Numbered from the stretch's first letter, positions 11,628 to 40,868 are shown. The stretch is 64,000 bases of DNA from Bolinopsis microptera (GCF_026151205.1 NC_087076.1:15708419-15772418), one strand, 5' to 3'. A program made the numbers and translations. The notes: generated from the sequence alone by a model not told the origin.

Positions 11628-12890
11628 TATCAGATTGTGGTGCTGGTAAATAGAGTTATCAAGGTGAAGGAGGTGTTTTAATTAATTGTACAAAAACCAG
11701 CTTTAAATTTTAATTTAGTGGAAAGTCTACCTAACAGTAGCAATCCCGAGAAGGCTAGAACAAAAAGAGGAATACATGTTTGCATCAGATTTGAGTTGCA
11801 CTTGCAGGTTGTGCTTATAATTTAACAATAACAAACTATTTATATTAGCCAAGTCGTAAAGAGAAACACTCACTATGTAAAATAGGTAACTCGGTGTTCA
11901 AGGTAAAGGATCAACATTTTTCTAGCTTCTACTCAGAATAAATGTTCAGGCACGGTAAAAGGGCCCTGCTTGTACTTGTAGTACTAACAAGTAGCAACTA
12001 TTTCCATTACATTCCACATTCCATTATATAACACCATCAAGAATATTCTTCACTCTCCACTTACTTTCTCAGTCAAAACGTTAACATTTAATCTCCTATC
12101 ATTTCCTAATACCCTCAGAAAATTGTAAACTCTTTGTGGGTGAATTATTACGCTTAATGAATAATGACGCTTGATGACTGACCAACTTTTCCAATATATT
12201 TGAGGCCACCTTTCACCACATGTCAAGTATAATCTTATTTATTTATAATCCTACCTTCAACTGTTTAGACCACGATTGACAACAAGTGTCCCCAAGAAAA
12301 CAACATTTTTTTTCAAGAAAACAACATTTTTATTTAGTATCAATTAAAGCAGACAAAAGTATATTTCATATATATATAACTAGCACGAACTTTAGATCAG
12401 ATATCTTAGGGGACTTGGTATGGAGTAGCAAGAGATTGACTAGAAGGTATATACCTTTTACAAAGATACGTCGAGAAGAATCCAGGGTGATACAGGATCG
12501 GAGAGGGTGATACAGGATCGGAGAGTGCAGACCAAAAGTTTACGCACCCACCTTTGCCTCCTGAGTTCTTGGGTGGATATAAATTTATGCAAACTTGGTC
12601 GTTTATACTCCAAGTCCCTTTCTTAAAAGAAGTAGTATTAACTATGTCTAGAGTTAGCTTCGTTCAATAATAACAATAACAATATAATCAATATCAATAC
12701 CAGATAAACCTACCGAATAAATTATTAAATATCAATTAATTCATTCCGATAAAAAATTTTATAAATTTAGATATTTAGTATCTAAAAACATTACAACAAA
12801 TGGTTAAAAAGCGCCCAAAATCGATTTGAAAGATTTTCTGTCTATAGTACAATCATGATAGTAATAGTAAGTGTGTGCCGCTGCAATTAG
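11628..12890. other. Spacer between the receptor gene and a LINE fragment
   Basis: AT-rich and without a supportable gene. It contains a 23-bp tandem duplication near 12485-12526 (GGTGATACAGGATCGGAGAG twice) and a TTATTG-type low-complexity tract near 12666-12690 that may be the 3' tail of the adjacent minus-strand LINE. Confidence 0.35.
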
Positions 12891-12896
12891 ATTTGA

Positions 12897-14055
12897 TTAC
12901 TGCAATTTAAAATTGTTTGGAGTCCAAGTATCTTTTAAGTCAGCTGCCTGTGCTTGTATTAATAGTGCTTTGGTTCTCAGTTTTATCAAGCTAATGGACG
13001 TTTCTAGGCAATTGCTTGAAGTTAAAATTTTTTTATGAACAGCGTTCCAAAGCTTGGCTGCATTAAACAAAAAGGTATTTGATTTATTTAGGAGAATAAC
13101 CGTGAGACTCGTTGCACGGTTTGAAATGTTGATAGCCTCATAAAGGGAGTATGGGCAGTGGTACTTGATAATCTTAGAGAATTCTAAGATGCAGTGATAT
13201 TTGTACAAGTTTTGAGCCGTAAGAATTTTTAATCTATTAAAAATGGGTTTTGTATGCTCCTTTTCAAAGTGTTTATGGTCTAGTTTTTGCATACCGTATG
13301 GTCTAGTACGTGCACATGTTGATTGTTTATCTAAATATGAGTCAAGGTCGCCAAAAAGGATCCTTATACAGTGCTTCTGTGTGATGAAAAGACTATCATT
13401 GGACCGTTCTCTGAGGACAACACCCCAAACACTTATACCATAACTGAGATGTGATTCAAAAAGAGCGTTATATATTTTCAAATATAGTTCAGAAGGTATC
13501 GATTGCCGAATTCTGCAGATTGCACCAGTCATAGATCGCAGTTTTTTACGGATGTAGTGCATGTGGGCAATCCAGTTTAGCTTACTATCTATAACAACAC
13601 CTAAGAATTTGGTATCCTTGACTTTAGTAATAACCTTACCATTGATGAATATTGATCTAGATTCATCTAGCAGGATAGCAAATGGTCTGGTCCGTGCACA
13701 GGTGTCATCATATTCAGAGGCTGGTTTAAAATGTATGTAGCAGCATTTGGACATGTTGATATGAAGTAGATTACATTTCATGTAAATCGAGACATGTTTA
13801 AGCACTAAGTTGGCTTTTTTGTATGTTGCTTCTCTAGATGGTCCTGATATGAAGATATTAGTGTCATCAGCATAAAGTACAAATTTCACCTCACTGTCTG
13901 AAAAGCAGTTTACTATATCGTTCATATACAATAGGAAGAGTAACGGCCCTAGAATTGACCCTTGTGGTACTCCAAATTTCACGTCCATTGTTTCTGATGG
14001 TACATCGTTATACATAACATACTGCTTTCTGTTAGTCAAATAGCTTTTTAGTAAG
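12897..14055 (-). pseudogene. 5'-truncated non-LTR retrotransposon reverse transcriptase
   Basis: An open frame of about 380 codons holds the second half of a LINE reverse transcriptase. It has the palm motif GVPQGSILGPLLFLLYMND, the catalytic YADD in KFVLYADDTNIF, the thumb-like LNWIAHMHYIRKKL, then SYGISVWG and a C-terminal region. Homology begins at about 14055 with LLKSYLTNRKQYV and stops, so the endonuclease and the first RT motifs are missing; this is the usual 5' truncation. The organisation suits the Jockey/CR1/L2 superclade; the exact clade needs a search. The frame is still open, so insertion may be recent. Confidence 0.85.
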
Positions 14056-15134
14056 GTAAGTGCGAGAATTTAAGCGATAGACTATATCTATATAAATAGA
14101 CTAGCAAGCTAGGTAATGAAACAATGTGACATTTGTACTGTCAAGTGTATCACTTGTTCAACATCAAATTATCAGATATAATACGGGACTCGGGAGGATA
14201 TAATTTCTTTAATCCTTAAATCAGGCCGGTAATATTGCAGTTTACATCAGTCCCTAGCTATATATAGTAACTAGCCACACCGCTATTGAATAACGGTATT
14301 TCTCAGTCTATGGTCTACTCAACAAAATATTAGCATCTGATCAAACTGGTGGGACACAGGTTCGTCGAATGATCTTTCTATTATCTCATCATTCATTAAT
14401 TATCCTTTCCCGACCCCGTGACTTTACTAACTACCATCACGTTACTATGAGACACTCGCCTCATCATGATGCTGGATCATAAATGCTACAATAAAGTAGC
14501 ATTTAGTGGTTTGTGCGAAGTATCGTGTAAAAATGGGACAGCGAGGTTTATTTCTATGAGGCATATTAATCTTTTGTTTACCGTTCCAATATTTCGAGCC
14601 CGGATACAATTCTAAGTATAATATTCCTAGTTTGTAAACTCCCTTGCATTTCCGATTAGTGACTTAATTGTGTGATTAGTAACCCAGCAGTCTGATTAGT
14701 GATTTGTGGGTTGGATACGATATATATAGCAAAACTAACGCTAACTTGTTTTTACCAAAACCCAGAATTGGGTAGAGCGGACCGTTGCCTTGTTCCTCCT
14801 TTTCCCAAACAAAAAGAAACGATGTAAATATGAACCGTTCTCATATGCAAAATAATACTGATTAATTTGTCGGCAACTAGAACTTTATGTTTCATGCGAT
14901 GTATGTAAAATAAAATCAATAATCTATCAAGCTTAAACTAAAAATTTAATTTAATTTAACATTCAAGTCATTGTCTGTTCGATTCCAAAACAATTTTTAA
15001 TATTTTCCAGTTCCGCATGCTCACTTTTTTTAACCGTTTTTCATAGCTTTTTTTTTCATTAAAAAAAAAAGAAACTAAATAAAGTGTTTATCCGTGCAGT
15101 TCAGTTATAACTAATTTTCCATATTTAATTACAA
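14056..15134. other. Spacer downstream of the TSP1 gene
   Basis: No supportable gene. AT-rich sequence with short A/T homopolymers near 15045-15072. The right edge should contain the 3' UTR of the minus-strand TSP1 gene. Confidence 0.35.
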
Positions 15135-16300
15135 CTACCCGTAGCGGCAGTAGTGAGTGTTGCATCTTTGGTGTATGACGGAAGGTCCAGAGCACGATCT
15201 GCCACCATGAGCTGGGGCAGGATTGTTGCAATATCTTATGTTTACCCGATACCCTCCCCCACATGTTACAGAGCACGCGGACCAAGATCCATAGTTTGAC
15301 CATCCTCCATTGACTGTGACAGGAATAACGTGTTCATTTTAAAAGAATATAATACTCTTTTAACACTTTCATACAGTTTGTCAAAAATATTTAGAACAAT
15401 AATATCAAACGAATTTGTATCCTACCTGGGCAACTTTTTTTATTGCAACGTTTGGATTCCTCAGCATTGCCAACACAGTCAGGTTCACCGAACGCTGGGG
15501 CAGGGTTATTGCACAATCTTCTTCTTACCTGATCCCCTCCCCCACATGTTACAGAGCACGCAGACCAATCTCCAAAGTTTGACCATCCTGTGGCAAAAGT
15601 AACGTTACATACGTTGGCCTTTATAGGCCTTTATTTGGCCTTAATTATAGGCATAGCTCTGTCAGTGTCACTGATCGAGGTAATTATTTTTTGGTATGAT
15701 TTACTATCACATCTCATTCAAAAAATATTCATGTTTATTTTTTTCGAATGAAGGTTCATTTTCGCATTTATTTGATCGATTGAGTACAAAGTAATCGCAA
15801 ATCGGCCGATCGAGCTAAATTGATGAATCTAAATTCGCATTATTATGTTCGTAATTACCTGGGCATTTTTTTATATTGCAACTTTGGGATTCCTCAGCTT
15901 TGCCAACACAGTCAACTCCACCAAACGTTGGGGATGGGTTACTGCAAGATCTTCTCCTTATTTTCTTTCCTTCCCCACATGGCGCGGAGCAAACTATCGT
16001 GGTCCATTCTCTGTAGTCAGTCCAACCTCCATCAATCGGGGGCAGGCAGGAGTAGTCGCACTTTTTCAAAATCCCTTCGAGCTTGCGACATTTCTTCGTG
16101 GCCTTCTTGCTCAATTTTCCTCTTTCAGTCTTGCAATCGATAGATGATTGGAATCCTTTCTTTAGACATTTACTTTTGTACTGCTTTATTTTCTTTTTGA
16201 CTGCATTCTTTTTAAGCTTGCACCCGCTTGAAGCTGTCAGCGCCACTACCGATATCGCACAAATTATTACAACAAAGAGCGTTATATTATTATTACTCAT
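15135..16300 (-). CDS. Secreted protein with a Lys/Cys-rich region and three TSP1 repeats, three exons, 260 aa
   Basis: Exons are 15859-16300, 15426-15587 and 15135-15313. All introns are GT-AG, and both internal junctions are phase 1, the usual arrangement for shuffled extracellular modules. MSNNNITLFVVIICAISVVA is a signal peptide. An upstream in-frame Met exists but would bury that signal, so the start at 16300 is chosen. Residues 27-85 form a very basic region with cysteines at 27, 45, 56, 71, 81 and 85 that I do not recognise. TSP1 repeats follow at about 91-148 (GGWTDYREWTTIVCSAPCGEG), 149-202 (WSNFGDWSACSVTCGGG) and 203-257 (GGWSNYGSWSACSVTCGGG). TSP1 modules mediate extracellular matrix and receptor contacts. 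Exons 2 and 3 are nearly identical at the nucleotide level around WSACSVTCGGG, indicating recent exon duplication. Confidence 0.85.
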
Positions 16301-17967
16301 TACAAAGTAATTTATTAAGTTCAAAGTTATTAACTTAAAATAATAGAAACACAAACGAGAAATAACCTCTACTAGTACTACAGTAATTATACTACACCTT
16401 GGTTGGGCGGTACAAAGGGACACTCTTTGAATCGGTTTTCAGCCGCGTCACAACTTTAATTAAAAGGGCGGGCATCATCGCCATAAAGACATACCTCCAA
16501 GTTCCCACCTATAAAATTATTATAACAAAACATTGCAATAAGTATAACTGATAATAAAGAAACGCTCAAATTGTTGTTTAACTATAAAGTTAGTTTGAAA
16601 AGGACTCTACGTCAAATTGTAAATGGTTTCATGTGGTGCAGTAAACAGTGGACATAATTGTTAATGTTATACTTTAACTTATAGTGAAGAATATTTCAAT
16701 ATCGGTCCTGCATAATATATTCAATATTAGGTACACCGCTGGAAGTGAAGCTAGAATGAACACAAATAATAAAGTCACAATGCTGGCAAGCACGAACGTT
16801 GACTGTTATATAGTTATACCCCCTTTACTATTATACCCCCCCCCTTTACTACTATTTCCCTCTCACTATTATTTTACCTATTTATTTAGACTCAGTTCAT
16901 CAGAATTCGTCCGGGAGGTTGAGTTTTAGTTAAAATGTATGTGTAGCATTCTATAATTCAATGCTAAAGAATTTAGGTTTATTAGTATTACATAGCATAA
17001 ATCACACTTTGCAGAAATTCCTTTGGCTTGCTTTCGGGCCGATAACTATAAGCGTACTTTGAGATTAGAGCGGTAGGTAGTCTGTCCAATGAGGCCGTGA
17101 GTTTTATCACATCGTTATTGCCGAGGACTGCCTACGGATAATGCTCCTCAATGAATCATCAATTGTGAATGAATGGGAACTCCCGATTTTGCAACATAGT
17201 AAAAGTTCCAAATTTGGAGAATGGCTATATATTCCCGGCTCTGCTATATACTTATAGTATAGTATATAGTTTGTCAGGCGAGACGCTTTTATTCTGTGTT
17301 AACTGTTCAGTGTTCAATATGATTCAGTCACAACGAGATGCAGCAGGGCCTACTCTCATGCTGTCTCAGTGTCTCGAATATAATTATATGCGAATATATA
17401 ATCTACAAACTGAAAAAAAAAATTATTCAGTCAGCTAAGACCAAGCAGTCTATTAATTTTAAATGAAGAACAAAGGATTCATAAGCGAAAGAAAGTCATA
17501 TAGGCTGAAACATAATGCTGAACAAATGCACTCAGTCTCAATTGATCCACATCTCGAATATCGTTTGAACAAACATTTCTTTTGTTTTCATTTTTTATTC
17601 TCAAAGTTTTATTCAATTCGATATTTTATTTTCATGACATTGTAGATCGATGTTAAAAATGAAGTCTGAGTAAAACTAAAGGTTTAAAGGCGTGTTGAAC
17701 TTGACGTTCGGTTACCTTAAGAAAATACAATAGAACTCTATAATCTATATACCAAATCTCTCGGGGGAAAGGTAAAACGTACGTTGTAGGAACAAACCCG
17801 GTATAGAGATCTCAATCCCGGTACTTGTGATTCTGTAGCCTCTCAAATAATGCATCAATTAGCGTCTCATATACCCCATTATGGCCGTATTTAAACACGA
17901 GCTAATTGACTAAAAGTATGAGGAAAACGGAGGCCTGGTATATCGAGGTACCCGATATAGAGAAGCA
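16301..17967. other. Spacer upstream of the TSP1 gene
   Basis: Contains no gene that I can support; the open frames here are short and unlike known proteins. It holds pyrimidine-rich runs near 16818-16876. The sequence GGTATAGAGAT recurs on both sides of the MITE that begins at 17968 (near 17804 and 18104), so this MITE probably lies inside another degraded repeat. Confidence 0.3.
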
Positions 17968-18090
17968 TTGTCATACGTTGTATGACCCGCCGCGCACGAG
18001 TGCGCGGCTCCCCCTGTATCGTCGAAACTCTACAGGGGGTGTAGTACTCCACTATAGTGAAGCGACCGTGGGGGTCACCACGTGATACAA
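17968..18090. mobile_element. hAT-like MITE, copy 2, with a perfect 8-bp target duplication
   Basis: 123 bp from TTGTCATACGTTGTATGACC to GGGGTCACCACGTGATACAA, flanked by GAGAAGCA at 17960-17967 and 18091-18098. The ends are inverted repeats and the middle carries the palindrome GCCGCGCACGAGTGCGCGGC. An 8-bp duplication is the hAT hallmark. There is no coding capacity. Confidence 0.8.
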
Positions 18091-18270
18091 GAGAAGCACG
18101 GTATAGAGATTAAAGAAGTTCTACTGAAGCAAAATTCTTAATTCAGCTAATTTAAACTCTTTATAGGTCAAAGTACAATGATATTGATAATATCATAGCG
18201 GATTGTATAGACATCAACAAACTCTGCACTGAAAGAAAACGGCAACATAACATTTAAGTTTAACATCGAC

Positions 18271-19056
18271 ATGATTTTACTAATGTTGATATTCGGTTCT
18301 AGCGTATTGATAGCGATATTCGGGACAATAACAAACACTGTGTCCCTATCATACTTCATCAGTAAAATCATGGCAAATAGGCGAACAAGAAACTCTGACA
18401 CTCTCACCACAAAAATATTTGCTGCTCTGAACATATGTGATCTATTGGTCAGCGTGATGATGGCATTTTTAATACTTGATTCATTTTTCAAAGATCTAGC
18501 TTTTGATTGCATATTGTACCCAACAGTATTAACGACTGGTTACTTAACTTGTCTACTCACAGCTGTCAGGGCAATACATTTGATATTCCCTCTTCACGTC
18601 ATTAATTGGACGGCTTTTAAATTATTGTCTGCAATTTATACTGCACTTATTGGATTGACAATAGCAATGAAATTTGTAGACTCTTCAGAAGAGTCTAACA
18701 ATAAAGAAGAGGCTTCTGTTGCCGTTTATATTCAATTTGTTTTGCTGGTTAGTTTGTTTCTACCTGTGGTTTACTGAACGTTATCAGCTTTGGAAAGCTT
18801 TACCTCTGCAAGCTGTCCCAAACAGATACCTGGAGGAGGAAAGCTGCAGTTACTGTGGGCATTATATCACTTATATTCTGTGTCTGCTATGTCGGTTTGT
18901 GATCATTGTTGGATGGAGAATCGTATCTGTATTGAGCATTCTGCAGATACCTCATGCTCAATTACTGACTGCTGTAACATATAACATCCTGCTTCCTCTC
19001 AATTCAGCCTGCAACCCAGTGGTCTACCTTACCAGGAAAAAGGAGATGAGATTCTG
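18271..19056 (+). pseudogene. Rhodopsin-like receptor pseudogene with two frameshifts
   Basis: TM1 to TM5 are read from 18271 to 18777. TM1 has the GTITN motif, TM2 has LNICDLLVS, and TM3 ends in VRAIHLIFPLHV where a DRY-like motif would be. The frame then ends in LFLPVVY and a stop. The continuation lies one frame back from about 18774 (GKLYLCKLSQTDTWRRKAAVTVGIISLIFCVC, loop 3 and TM6). After about 18893 it moves again to the frame ending NSACNPVVYLTRKKEMRF, which carries an intact NPxxY. Two single-base losses would explain the pattern. Either the gene is dead or the assembly has two indels. Confidence 0.75.
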
Positions 19057-20220
19057 ATTATACGTTAAGACGTCGTGGGGTAAATTCGTAGGATGCCTGT
19101 GCAGAAAGGATAGAGAGAACGATGCAGAAAATAGAAGACAACCTACTATGATGACTGCAGATGTATGATGGACACTATTGTAATGCTATACGAGGCAAAA
19201 AGATATGCATGTAAACAGCATCAACATTTTCAATTTGAATCGTACTGAACTACTTTTCACTGCAGTTTTGAACCACCGACTAAAAGCTGATATCATATTT
19301 TGAAGTTACAAATTTAAAGTTTGGATTTCTATTTTCAAGGTTGTTTTCAAAACGATTTATTACTTTTATATTGATATATGTCTGCATCAGCAAGGAATCA
19401 ATCGATAGTTGAAACAGTTAAAAGAATAATTCTTATATCGCATTAAAAATAAAGAAGCATTTCATAACAAAACAGCTAAATCTTTCTCAAACTACTTTAT
19501 CAAAACTATTTGAAGAATGCGTGCAGTCCTAGAACACTAGAAGTACAAAGCAGATCTGAGGCATAATGGATTTGTCAGACGCCGATTATTATTAAATATA
19601 ATCACCAGGATTTAAGATGGATTTAATAAATATTTCTAATAAACTGTAGTTAAAATATTTATGCGGACAAGGTTTCACTTACAAGCAGAATAATTATCGG
19701 CGTCTGACTGTTGATAAATTAATTAAAACAGGAAATAAAATAGCAGGTAAACTGAAACTGATAGCGAAAAAATATGCAGAAATTTCTAATACTTGTTAGG
19801 TTGTTACTATAAGAATTGGATATCCTTACATTATTAGAACTGACAGTAGAATAATTACCCATATCTGTTTATATAACAAAATGATTGAGGGTCAAATATA
19901 ACTGTAATGTGTAAGTTTAATATGGGATTGTTTTTCTAATCAGAGTGTTCTCGTAAAAATTTCAGATTCCTAATAAGATGACAGCTAAAACCAATAATCA
20001 CCATTCGTTGATGTAGTTTGCAAGACTTAATAGTGCTATTTACTTGTAGTATAGGAGAATGATGGCAGATGGCAGTATGATAGAACTTATTTGCACTTTT
20101 CCATTTCATTCTGAATCTTACTGATGGTCTCAAATCCAAGTCCTAAGCTTGATCATTCAACCATAGCTGATAACACAATCTCTGATAGGATAGGAAGGTC
20201 GCTAAAAGGTTGGGTAACAC
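19057..20220. other. Spacer and probable 3' UTR of the CUPID-domain gene
   Basis: AT-rich, no supportable gene. The part next to 20220 lies just past the stop codon of the minus-strand CUPID gene. A reverse-strand AATAAA occurs near 19357, about 860 bases past the stop. Confidence 0.35.
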
Positions 20221-35947
<15,727 letters not shown>

Positions 35948-38900
35948 GTTGTGTCTCACCTTCAACACTAAATTCTCAAGTAAACCAGATACACACACTA
36001 AACAAAACGTGATATACAATTACAAAACGAAAGCAGATTATATGATACAGTTCGCTCTGAATACGCACTTAGCAGTGCGAGACAAGCAAAGTGAAGAACA
36101 GTGCACCGAATCACGCATACGCACCGGTCGTCGCTTGCTGTGTTGCTTCTCAAGCTACAATATACTACATCGCCATATTTAGAGCAGCCATTAAATGATC
36201 TGGAGGAAGGGCAATAATAGTAGGATTTATGAGCTTGGTGACGTCACAGTTCAGGGCGACCAATAACCACTGCTAACTGGTATCGTCTAGGTAGAAGTTG
36301 GGTATGGTAAACGAAGGTAGGCTAATATATCATATGATAGCTGCAGTCTTATTGTAGCCTGACAAAGTGAAACAGTGCGGTGGTCTGGTGGTCACGTGAT
36401 CTGATGTTCGTTAATAGGCCGACAAGCTGGCTGGTAATTGGAGCAGAGAGAAGTGAGCTTATAAGTGTTATTGAGTTGATAAGCTCATTATTATTGAGTA
36501 AATAAAAATGATTGTAAGCTGCAAAGTGTGGTGACGTTTTATACAGCATGAGAAAAGAGAGCCTGCTTGAATAGGGCAGCAGTCGGCGAGACAAAATAAT
36601 CGTTTGAGAGGAATTGTTTACAAGATTGGAGGAGATAGTGTTATCTGGACTGGAACATGGGTTGTGATCTTGAGGAGATAATTATTTCCTTAAAATATGT
36701 TGATTGCATATTGTTATTCAAGTTTCACTAACTAACCAAACCCCCTTTGGTGTTCATGGAGGGATAAAGAAAATGCTGGACATCTACTTAGCCTACTGCC
36801 CGAATCTAGCGGTTCTGGGAACATTTTTATATTGTAACAGGCGTAAGTTTTTGATTTGTATGATTTTACGTATAATAGTTTGTCATGCTTAGAATTGTTA
36901 TGAACTTAATATTTCCAACTGAAATAGGAACATTCACTATGGTATAAAAAGTGCACACTGTGCTGTGTGAACTGCAAAGGTTCGTATTTTTACGGTTAAG
37001 AAGTGACCACACAGTGTACTGGACTGAAATATTGCAAAATCTCGATAGTTTTTAGGCCATATTTTTTTGGTAGATCCATTGGCACTCAACAACTATGATG
37101 GCATAGTATCTTGCTGTCCTGCATTGTCAAAGTTTTTATTAGGCCATGTTAAATAGTTCCTGTAATATTTTACGTTTCCAGAAAGTTCAAACGTTTTAAT
37201 GAGGTGTGATATTAATATTAACGAGTAACATTTTTAATAGCTGTTACATTCTTTTTGTTTCTAAATTCCGAAATCAAAATTTGCCATTAAGTTAAATAAT
37301 TTCTCTTTAGCGCTGCTGTATTATTATAAAATGTGGTTGTTCAGTCAGTGGTTACTTTCGGGACAAGTCTGTTGAAATTACTTGATAGTTTAAAGAATAA
37401 TCAGAATCTGTCATTTGCATCAATCAGTTGCACTTTACAATTCACAATCTTATACTGGAGACAGCGGGGTATAGAATTAGAAGGCTGCCAAATTATCAAA
37501 AATGCGACTTTTACAAATAGTAGTTTCAATAGTTTCAACGCCTTCTTCTAGACTTACTAATAACTTACAATAATTTATTTATTTTCCTGAAGGAGCTCAA
37601 CGGACTGAAAACATGCATGCACTTAGGAGGAACTTGTAGAAAGAATCAGTTAGCGTTTGATAAGAGTGACATAAAGGATTAGGGAACATGGTCTTCAATA
37701 ACACGCACCACTGCACATGTCTCTATACCAACTATAGATCAACTTCAAATAAAGTTAAGGTCTAGACTACCAAATATGTAACACCCTATCGCGCTTCAAT
37801 TTTGGACATAAAATGTGGGTTTAACTTTTGTGCGAATTTTGCAGTAGATGTGCACTGCATTGTTTTCGATCTGCATTGGTTTGGCTATGCAAAGGTTTTT
37901 ATAATTTATAAGCTTATACCTGCTTTATTTATAAAATTAGACTTATTAGAGGGTAATAGCATCTTAAAACGATAACAAATCATTCCTTGGTCGGTATTCT
38001 CCAAACAAAAAGCCTGGCAAATAGGTCCCTCGACCACTCGTAATCCTGATAAAAGGCCCGCAGTTTGCCGAATATATTAGTAGTATTGAATGTATTAAAA
38101 CCTTTATAAACCAAGAATATTGAATAATAGGTCAGTGTAAATTAAGCAGCCAGTTGTCTAACATAAGCTCTTAGCTCAGGTACCCTAGTAACCAGCTAGT
38201 AACCTAGTAACCAGCTAGCAACCTTGACTTGAACAGCAGATAGTATGCTGTTACCTTAATAATTCAATAGCTTTGTTATCAGCCCTGATAAGTTCATACC
38301 CCACCCTTGGATTTCAACGACATTTGTAGCTCCGTCACAATTTGGAATCGGGATTTCATCATGTCATTCCACAATCCACGTCATTTATGAGCCTACTTAA
38401 GTAATCTATTTCATAAGGCCACTTCCGCTATTTTATCTAATGTATTGGTGATAGCATGAGTAGTGGTACCACTGTGATTTGGCAGGTTCTTAAATTAAGA
38501 TTGTTCATGTTTGATTTTCACTTATTTTACCACTATAAAATTGAATATGTACGTGTTTCTCAGTTTTTAGTATTAAGTACCTTTAATCACATTATGTTTC
38601 TACTTTTTCTCCGTATGATTTAAATCGTTTCATGAGCTTAATGTCCCATGTAACGGTGCGTATCTTAATAAAACTAAATATAAAATATAAAAAACAGTAG
38701 TAGGTCGACAGAGATATCCGCATTTCCATTAACCATGATTCATTTACGGTAGTCAAACGTGCGAACTGCTAAACAAGATTTAGTCAAAATAAGCCATGCA
38801 ATAGTCTGAAAAAGCTTAAAAACATCAAAGCGGCATGGTTTTTATAGTTCGGGATAAATATGTCGACCTTAACGCATCAACCTCTGCTAACTTACTTTCT

Positions 38901-40868
38901 CACTTCACTTTTATTGACTCACCTAATCATAGTAACAGCCTTCATGAAGGTTCATGTGTTCTGACTTCCGTGTGTTTATTGTGCCGTTTTTATTGTAAAT
39001 GTATAACAGATATTATATCATTGAGTTGTTGAATAAAATTATGGAGAATTGTGAATATATTCCATGATTGAGAAGTGAGAACTAAGTCTTCTGATTTTTC
39101 CGGGTTTCAAATAAAGGGTCCGATCACAGCACAGAAATTCAATTAATAAACCCCTATATTAAATTTAAAACGTACACAACATGCAGTTGTCAATTTCCCG
39201 GAATTTCCGTCGGTATAATGTAATACTATAGCCTTATCACCCAAACAATTATTAACAAGTGCGTAATATTTCTTCCTCGTCAACGGTAATGGTTACTTTC
39301 ATTTGTATCTGTCTTTTAACACAGTTATTATTACGCAAAACTCGGCCGTGAACTTCAGGTTTTAAACTGTTTTGGGTCGTGAGGGTTCTAGGAGAGCAAC
39401 AATTAGAGGTAGGTCAAAAGCCCCCGAAACGCCCCTATATTAAGATACAGAGAACTGTTGAGGTAGCAAAAACACCCTTTCTATGGGGGAACTCATGAGG
39501 TTTCAGTGTTCTTTTACTATGCGTATAGTCACGTGTACTTTTCACATTGTTTCATTATACGATAGCGTTTGTAACGTTTTTAATATGACTGAGTTTCTAG
39601 GTTCTGATTTTAGTTCTGGTTAACCTTTCGACTTGGAAATTCCATTTCACTTCACACTGGCAACCGTCCAGTTTCCCCAACTTGCGGAAGTTTCCCTCCA
39701 GCTTAAAGGTCATTACTTTATTAAGCGCTATTGGTTGGAATAAGAAAACGGCTCTCACATGACACCTTAATTGCTCCTTGACAAAAACAATCACTTCGTT
39801 AGAAAAGGAGTGTTCGGTTGGAAAGTGTTATGTGACAGCCTAGCAAGAGCTTCAGGATAGACCCCCAGGGAAGTCCGTTTGGGGAGGAATCGTCACGCTC
39901 TATTGTCAACCAGAGCCCCGAATATACTGACAATAATAAACCTTGACAAAGCATTGTAAATTTAGAAACTTGCCGATGTTAATTTTGTGGTAAATCACTC
40001 CTTTGGCAAAGAGCGAAATAGAAGAGCGACTGGCTCCATGTGTTTGTCAGCGTATATTTACGTTTCCCCCGTGACTTGTCAGGGTATGTTTGTTAAGGAT
40101 CCCGCGGGACGAATTAACGATTATCCCAGCACCTTGCGGTCCAACCAACCTCAATTATTGACATCACAGTGCTCATCAATATAATTACTGTTAAAACATC
40201 TCACCATAACACAAACTTTGTTATAGTACGAGTCGTCAGCTTGGTATCCTGTGGTAGTATCCTGTGTTTCTAGACTGTATAATTCCTACCATTTAGGTAT
40301 GGGATCGTTAGACTGCTTCTTCAAAGGTTTCATTCTGTATAAAGGTAGATACTGCTTCTCTAATCACTTTTATTAGTCTCTGTAAACTCGAGCCGAAAAC
40401 TCCCGACTTTGTCTATAATGAAGAATTTTCTGATACTTTTCAGTGTCAGTAAATACGGCGTTCTTAGAAGTTTTGACAAATCCAGTGTTCTTTTTCGTAA
40501 CTTCAGTACACTTTCGTAAGCAGTCCTATAAAAAAAGTCCTATTCATAACCAATCCCTATTCACAACAATCCTACTGGAAAATCTTATCCGATCTAAAGA
40601 AGATGATGACTTGATATTTGTTTAAGACTTTTACTTTTGATGATTTGAGTTTAGTGAACACGTGAGAGCTCGTTTTAAAGTTACGCCTATTTCTAATTGT
40701 TGGTTTTAAACTGAGCTATAAACATTCCACATACTGCTACAACTTACAACAGAATTATCATTTTTAAACTGAGCAATATAAACATTTATTGCATCACGCA
40801 CTGATCTCATGTAACAAAAACAACAACTCTCTCCCAGAGATGTAGATATCAGGTCAGAGAGAGAAACA
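35948..40868. other. Gene-poor spacer upstream of the CUPID gene and the second receptor
   Basis: No gene could be supported in about 5 kb. Open frames are at or below chance length and show no family motifs. The left edge should carry the 5' UTR and promoter of the minus-strand CUPID gene, and the right edge those of the plus-strand receptor. Confidence 0.35.

Noticed and set aside
15820-16147. Plus-strand frames of about 100 codons over the TSP1 gene
   Set aside because: Antisense shadows; the minus strand has a signal peptide, TSP1 motifs and correct splice sites.
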